DNA from: an uncultured Clostridia bacterium | Lineage (GTDB): Bacteria > Bacillota > Clostridia > UBA1381 | Direction: 5' to 3' | Assembly (NCBI GenBank): GCA_934476075.1 | Contig: CAKSNH010000006.1 | Location: 1-64,000, forward strand | Length of the DNA stretch: 64,000 bases | Shown: positions 59,860 through 64,000 of the stretch, piece after piece | Numbering within the stretch: position 1 is the first letter of the stretch | Layout of the letters: each line of letters begins with the position of its first letter | Notes under the pieces: model-generated | The model's database searches: none | Told to the model about the DNA's origin: nothing | The model's input: the letters and a program-made list of their open reading frames with translations, nothing else | Made by a program: the position numbers and the translations under genes

Positions 59860-60795
59860 TTATTCTTTTTTATCATCTTTTGATTTAAACTTTTCCATTA
59901 TCTCCAATATCTTGTTCGTGCGTTTTGTAGGATTTCGTTTAAGCAATCTCAGTCTGTCCTTTGTGGTGTTCATTTTCAGATTGTTATCGACATTTTGCTT
60001 ATATTTTTTCAGACCGGACAATTTTTCTTTCAGACTTTGTATATTTTCATTTTGCTCGACATTCTCCAAAAACTCACTCATAGCCTCTATTGTTCTTGCA
60101 ACCTTTTCGTTGTTTTCGGGAATCTTCTGCAAAAATTCAATAACCTGCTCTTTTCTTCTGCCCTGCTTTTCCTTATATTCCGCACTCGCATTTTCTATCA
60201 CCACACCTATCTGCTCCTGTAAATTGTGCACTTCCTCCAACATTTTATCCTTGTACTTTTCAATCTGCACAAGCAAATCACGCATATCAAACGCCGTCTT
60301 AAACGATGTTGCAAAATCAGCTACCCCGACAACCGTAATCACAAACGTGATAATCGTTTCAACCTCACTTTGAATATTCAGCACCAAATATTCTATCGGA
60401 CTGTGTATCACCTTCACGAGCAAAATCGTCATCGCTCCCCACGCAAGAGTGGAACTTAAACATATATGTCCCTGAAAATTAAACTTTTTCATGCTGTAAT
60501 CCCAGTACCGCATTTTAAATATTTTCACCATAGCCACACCCGTAAAATATTCGAGTATTGTTGCCGATACCGCTCCCGAAATATACATAAGCACATAATT
60601 ATCCCGAAACGGCATTGTCACAAACAATAAAAGTATCGCACCCGAACCGTATATCGGCAGAAACGGGCCTTTCATAAACCCACGGTTTACCAATCTTCTT
60701 TCGCATATCGACATATACGCAGACTCAAAGCACCACCCGAAAAAGCAGTAGATGTAAAAGAACAATATCCACTGCACCGTATTATACATATACAT
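59860..60795 (-). CDS. CmpB-like putative ABC-transporter type IV membrane protein
   Basis: This is a 311-residue protein. Residues 1-160 contain about five membrane helices with the motif FFGWCFESAY and KGPFLPIYGSGA, typical of PF06541 (putative ABC-transporter type IV, CmpB). Residues 165-311 form a long charged coiled coil (KYKDKMLEEVHNLQEQIGV and following). The protein family is widespread in Firmicutes with unproven function; no ATPase partner is in the neighbourhood. It is nine bases after rqcH and co-transcribed. Confidence 0.85.
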   Translation of the reverse strand: MYMYNTVQWILFFYIYCFFGWCFESAYMSICERRLVNRGFMKGPFLPIYGSGAILLLFVTMPFRDNYVLMYISGAVSATILEYFTGVAMVKIFKMRYWDYSMKKFNFQGHICLSSTLAWGAMTILLVKVIHSPIEYLVLNIQSEVETIITFVITVVGVADFATSFKTAFDMRDLLVQIEKYKDKMLEEVHNLQEQIGVVIENASAEYKEKQGRRKEQVIEFLQKIPENNEKVARTIEAMSEFLENVEQNENIQSLKEKLSGLKKYKQNVDNNLKMNTTKDRLRLLKRNPTKRTNKILEIMEKFKSKDDKKE

Positions 60796-60803
60796 AAAAT
60801 CAC

Positions 60804-62558
60804 CTACTTTACTTTTTGCAGATTCTGTTCTTTCGGTGTCACATAAACTGTATTGTAGAAATCATAAATAACCATGCCCGGTTTTGCTCCGTTAGGCTTT
60901 TTTACATTTTTCACTGCCGTATAATCAACCGGCACTTGCGACGATTCACGTCCCTTACTGTAATATCCCGCCAAAACAGCCGCCTCCATAAGCGTAGTTT
61001 TCGGAACATCTTTATCGATGCCAAGCTTGATTATAACATGACTGCCGTGAATATTTTTCGTATGAAACCAAATATCTCCCGAATTTGCGAATTTCAACGT
61101 AAGATAATCGTTTTGTGTATTGTTCTTGCCGACATATATGTCAAATCCGTCACTGCTGATAAAGTGCATCGGCTTTGACACGGCTTGATTTTTCGCCTTT
61201 TTCTTTTGCGTACGCTTGTTCAGATACCCCTGTTCCGCCAGTTCCGCTCTGATTGCGTTTATATCCGCCTCCTCCTCGGCAGACTGCACCGCCGTAAGCG
61301 TACTTTCCAAATATTCAATATCAGCCAATGTATTTTTTATCTGAATTTTCATCTCGGTTTCCGCCGTTTTTGCCTTGTTGTATTTTTTATAGTACCTTTG
61401 TGCATTCTGTGACGGATTAAGCATAGGCGAAATACTTATCGTCATTTTCGGACAGTCCGGCTCGTAATAATTTTCAACTTCGACTTTATCTGTCCCCTGC
61501 TCTATTCTGTACAAATTTGCCGTAAGCAAGTCCCCCGCAATCTTGTATTTTTCCTTGCTTTCTGCGTCCTTTAACGTATTTCTCTGCAAATCCAGTTTCT
61601 TTGCACAGCGTTCCAGATTATTGTTTAACAGCTTGACCAAATCCGCACTTTTTTGTTTCATGCGTTCCGCACTGTCACGGGTGGAGTAGAATTTATCAAG
61701 CACTTCATTTATGGTATCAAAATATTCCACCTTTGCATGATTTGTGTACTGTTTTATATCAACCGCACTGAAATCTATAACCTTCTGAGAACCTATATCC
61801 GTTATGATACACGGCTTGAACTTGTTCTCTTTTACATTCTCCGCAAAAATATTCAGCTCGTCCAATATACTCTGTTTTTGTGTCCCCGACAATTCGCCGC
61901 ACACAAAATTTGTGTCCCCGACAGCGGCATACACTATTTCCCTTGCCGTAAGCGGACTTATACCGCCTATCGTTTCCAAAATCGCCTTATCCGCCCTCTG
62001 ACCCTCTTTTGAAAAATCAACATTCAGCTTTTCATCGGAAATAAGCGGTATTTTATCCTGCGGCGGCGGAGCGATATATTCCATTCCCGGCAGAACCTGT
62101 CTTACGGAGCTTACCGTAAAATCGACGTGTTTCAGACTGTCCACTATCTTCATATCCTGTGTTGTCAGAATAATGTTGCTGTGACGTCCCATAATCTCGA
62201 CAATAATATGTTTTTCTGACAAATCGCCCAATTCGTCATATGATTCCACATTTATTCTTATAATTCGTTCAAAACCCACCTGTTCCACCGAAACTATCTT
62301 TCCGCTGCCGACGTGTTTTCGCATAAGCATACAAAACATCGGTGCGGTTATCGGGTTTTTCTTTGCCGCATCTGTAAAATGTACTCTCGGATGTGCCGCA
62401 CTCGCACTCAAAACCAATTTAAACGCACCGTCAAATGTACGAACGTGTATTACTATCTCGTCACGTTCGGGCTGATGAACTTTATCTATTCTTCCGCCCA
62501 CCAATTTATCGGATAATTCTTTAACCAAAGAACGTATCGCCAAAGCATCTAATGCCAT
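60804..62558 (-). CDS. rqcH: Ribosome quality-control factor RqcH (NFACT family)
   Basis: This 584-residue protein of the NFACT (FbpA) family adds C-terminal alanine tails to nascent chains on stalled 50S subunits. The start was placed at the ATG at 62558 (GGAGG six bases upstream); a nine-residue longer reading lacks a site. The N-terminal NFACT-N domain (MALDALAIRSLVKELSDKL), a helix-hairpin-helix part, a coiled coil (about 290-440) and the NFACT-R domain (about 460-570; GSHVIIKLG and PVDYTAVKNVKKPNGAKPGM) are recognisable. It is transcribed with the downstream CmpB-like gene. Confidence 0.94.
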   Translation of the reverse strand: MALDALAIRSLVKELSDKLVGGRIDKVHQPERDEIVIHVRTFDGAFKLVLSASAAHPRVHFTDAAKKNPITAPMFCMLMRKHVGSGKIVSVEQVGFERIIRINVESYDELGDLSEKHIIVEIMGRHSNIILTTQDMKIVDSLKHVDFTVSSVRQVLPGMEYIAPPPQDKIPLISDEKLNVDFSKEGQRADKAILETIGGISPLTAREIVYAAVGDTNFVCGELSGTQKQSILDELNIFAENVKENKFKPCIITDIGSQKVIDFSAVDIKQYTNHAKVEYFDTINEVLDKFYSTRDSAERMKQKSADLVKLLNNNLERCAKKLDLQRNTLKDAESKEKYKIAGDLLTANLYRIEQGTDKVEVENYYEPDCPKMTISISPMLNPSQNAQRYYKKYNKAKTAETEMKIQIKNTLADIEYLESTLTAVQSAEEEADINAIRAELAEQGYLNKRTQKKKAKNQAVSKPMHFISSDGFDIYVGKNNTQNDYLTLKFANSGDIWFHTKNIHGSHVIIKLGIDKDVPKTTLMEAAVLAGYYSKGRESSQVPVDYTAVKNVKKPNGAKPGMVIYDFYNTVYVTPKEQNLQKVK

Positions 62559-62682
62559 AATAACCTCCAAATTATCTCTGTGCAAAACCCCTTTCGACCG
62601 TTTTGCATATAATTTTACATTTGTATTCTATCACAAAATATTCTGTTTGTATACTTTTTTATAGTATATCCCCTTAATCGAC

Positions 62683-62711
62683 TTGAAAAACCGCCGATAA
62701 AATGGTACAAT
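62683..62711 (+). promoter_or_regulatory. Promoter of aroC
   Basis: TTGAAA (62683-62688) and TACAAT (62706-62711) with a 17-base spacer, 40 bases before the start. Confidence 0.7.
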
Positions 62712-62750
62712 ACATAGGGTATTAATATTTATAAAAGAAAGAGGTTTAAT

Positions 62751-63896
62751 ATGCTTAGATACTTTACTTCGGGAGAAACTCACGGAAAATGCCTTACCGC
62801 AATTATTGAGGGTATGCCGTCGGGAGTTAAAATTGATTTAGATAAAATAAACGAAGCGTTGGCTCGCCGTCAGCAAGGCTACGGCAGAGGCGGACGTATG
62901 CAGATAGAAAAGGACACCGCCGAAATTTTGTCGGGTGTTCGTGGCGGATATACGCTCGGAAGTCCTATCGCCATAAAAATAAACAATAAAGATTGGGCAA
63001 ATTGGGAACAAATCATGGGTACGGAAACGTCTAACGGAGAGAGGGCTGTTTCGTGTCCCCGTCCGGGTCATGCCGATTTGACGGGCGGAATGAAATATAA
63101 CCACACCGATTTGAGAAATGTTTTGGAGCGTGCAAGTGCCAGAGAAACCGCCGCTCGTGTTGCAGTAGGTGCATTGATCAGACAGGTTTTGACGCCGTTT
63201 AACATCGGTTTTCTTTCTCATGTTGTAAGTATCGGCGAAGTCAAGGATACCGCCGATTGGCACGAGGACGGATTTTTTGACAAGGTAAAAAATTCGCCTG
63301 TCGGATTTGCGGACAGCACCGCAGAAAAGAAAGCAATGGAATATATAGACAATATCAAGGCAAGCGGAGAATCATGCGGCGGAGTTGTTGAAACTATCGT
63401 CACAGGACTTCCTGCCGGTCTTGGAAGTTATGTTCATTATGACCGTAAGCTTGACGCAAATATTGCATTTTCGGTTATGAGCGTACAAGCTATCAAGGGC
63501 GTTGAGTTCGGTCTTGGCTTCGGCTGTGCGGATACCTGCGGTTCAAATGTGCATGACGAAATTTTCTATAACAACGGATTTAATCGTCATACCAATAATG
63601 CGGGCGGTATCGAAGGCGGTATGTCAAACGGCGAGCCTATCGTTGTCCGTGCGGCTATGAAACCGATTCCTACGCTTTACAATCCGCTTTCAACCGTTGA
63701 ACTGTCGGATAAATCGGTTCAAAAAGCCACTGTTGAACGTTCTGACGTGTGTGCTGTTCCGGCTTGTTCGGTGGTTGTTGAATCAGCGGTTGCATTTGAG
63801 ATTGCAAAAGCATTTCTTGACAAATTCAGCGGCGACTGTATGGACGACGTAAAAGCATATTACGATATTTATATGAACAGAATTTCAAAATTCTGA
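62751..63896 (+). CDS. aroC: Chorismate synthase
   Basis: This FMN-dependent enzyme makes chorismate from 5-enolpyruvylshikimate 3-phosphate, the last common step to aromatic amino acids. The 381 residues carry GESHGK-like SGETHGKCLTAIIEGMP (7-23), RPGHAD and the RASARETAARVAVGA signature (about 126-140). GAAAGAGG precedes the ATG. No other shikimate gene is adjacent; aroF lies near the other end of the window. Confidence 0.97.
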   Translation: MLRYFTSGETHGKCLTAIIEGMPSGVKIDLDKINEALARRQQGYGRGGRMQIEKDTAEILSGVRGGYTLGSPIAIKINNKDWANWEQIMGTETSNGERAVSCPRPGHADLTGGMKYNHTDLRNVLERASARETAARVAVGALIRQVLTPFNIGFLSHVVSIGEVKDTADWHEDGFFDKVKNSPVGFADSTAEKKAMEYIDNIKASGESCGGVVETIVTGLPAGLGSYVHYDRKLDANIAFSVMSVQAIKGVEFGLGFGCADTCGSNVHDEIFYNNGFNRHTNNAGGIEGGMSNGEPIVVRAAMKPIPTLYNPLSTVELSDKSVQKATVERSDVCAVPACSVVVESAVAFEIAKAFLDKFSGDCMDDVKAYYDIYMNRISKF

Positions 63897-63940
63897 TATT
63901 TATTATGTAAAATAAAATTTATCATAAAGGAGGGTATACG

Positions 63941-64000
63941 ATGAATAATGAAACCGATTTGGTAGTCCGCTGCAAGGACGGCGACAGACAGGCTTTTAAT
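63941..64000 (+). CDS. Start of an RNA polymerase sigma factor, truncated by the window edge
   Basis: The first 20 codons after a strong AAAGGAGGG site read MNNETDLVVRCKDGDRQAFN, which matches the opening of ECF or related sigma-70 factors (region 2.1, often LVxRCKxGDxxAF). The rest lies beyond the window, so the family call is tentative. Confidence 0.7.
   Translation, partial: MNNETDLVVRCKDGDRQAFN

Noticed and set aside
1..64000. CRISPR arrays, insertion sequences, prophage or defence islands
   Set aside because: No regularly spaced direct repeats, transposase, integrase, capsid or restriction genes were seen. The dispersed repeats are single intergenic copies, not an array.

Overview
The window is chromosomal DNA from a low-GC, Gram-positive-type anaerobe, most likely a fibre-degrading gut member of the Clostridia. 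The grounds are AT-rich intergenic DNA, TTGACA/TATAAT promoters with 17-base spacers, purine-rich Shine-Dalgarno sites, the SRP RNA-dnaX-ybaB-recR block, a CwlD-type amidase, SLH domains and pta-ackA fermentation genes. The carbohydrate genes (two SGNH/CE12-type rhamnogalacturonan acetylesterases, GH35 and GH2 beta-galactosidases, GH51 arabinofuranosidase, L-rhamnose isomerase, GH1 beta-glucosidase) point to use of the side chains and backbone sugars of rhamnogalacturonan I. A Monoglobus-like pectin specialist would fit, but the species is an inference.

Layout. 1-600: non-coding DNA with a long near-symmetric inverted repeat and further hairpins. 645-5165: typA, then a minus-strand ECF sigma operon flanked by two proteins sharing the same sensor-like C-terminal domain. 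5431-9474: a 1347-residue secreted multidomain esterase. 9673-12838: tRNA-Arg, yajC and its membrane partner, a NusG-II/Gx-transporter pair, and DAHP synthase. The DAHP synthase has a Phe/Tyr-rich leader peptide and attenuator (12838-13173). 13271-19135: secreted transglutaminase, leuS, rsfS, GH1. 19341-22987: sodium symporter, small membrane protein, PAS-like/LuxR regulator, small DUF6514-like protein. 23123-29673: MarR regulator with a palindromic operator, then a TolC-like protein, membrane-fusion protein and RND pump. 29759-39355 (minus): amidase, ZIP transporter, response regulator-HD-GYP plus Hpt, GH35, nitroreductase, SLH-bearing esterase, MATE. 39546-42402 (plus): KtrB-KtrA potassium uptake and a TrmH-type methyltransferase. 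42574-48934: WYL regulator, lipoprotein, GH51, a fluoride riboswitch controlling a cation/proton antiporter, nucleotidyltransferase. 49140-56392: LacZ-type GH2, tRNA-Leu, ackA-pta, L-rhamnose isomerase. 56507-59647: recR-ybaB-dnaX and SRP RNA. 59860-64000: CmpB-like membrane protein, RqcH, chorismate synthase, and the start of another sigma factor.

No prophage, insertion sequence, CRISPR array or defence island is visible. The most distinctive features are: (i) a dispersed intergenic repeat of about 50-105 bp with three hairpins, in nine copies plus a fragment; (ii) the aromatic-codon attenuator before aroF; (iii) the fluoride riboswitch with its overlapping terminator; (iv) an RND/TolC-type efflux operon in an apparently monoderm genome; and (v) the unexplained structured region at the left edge.
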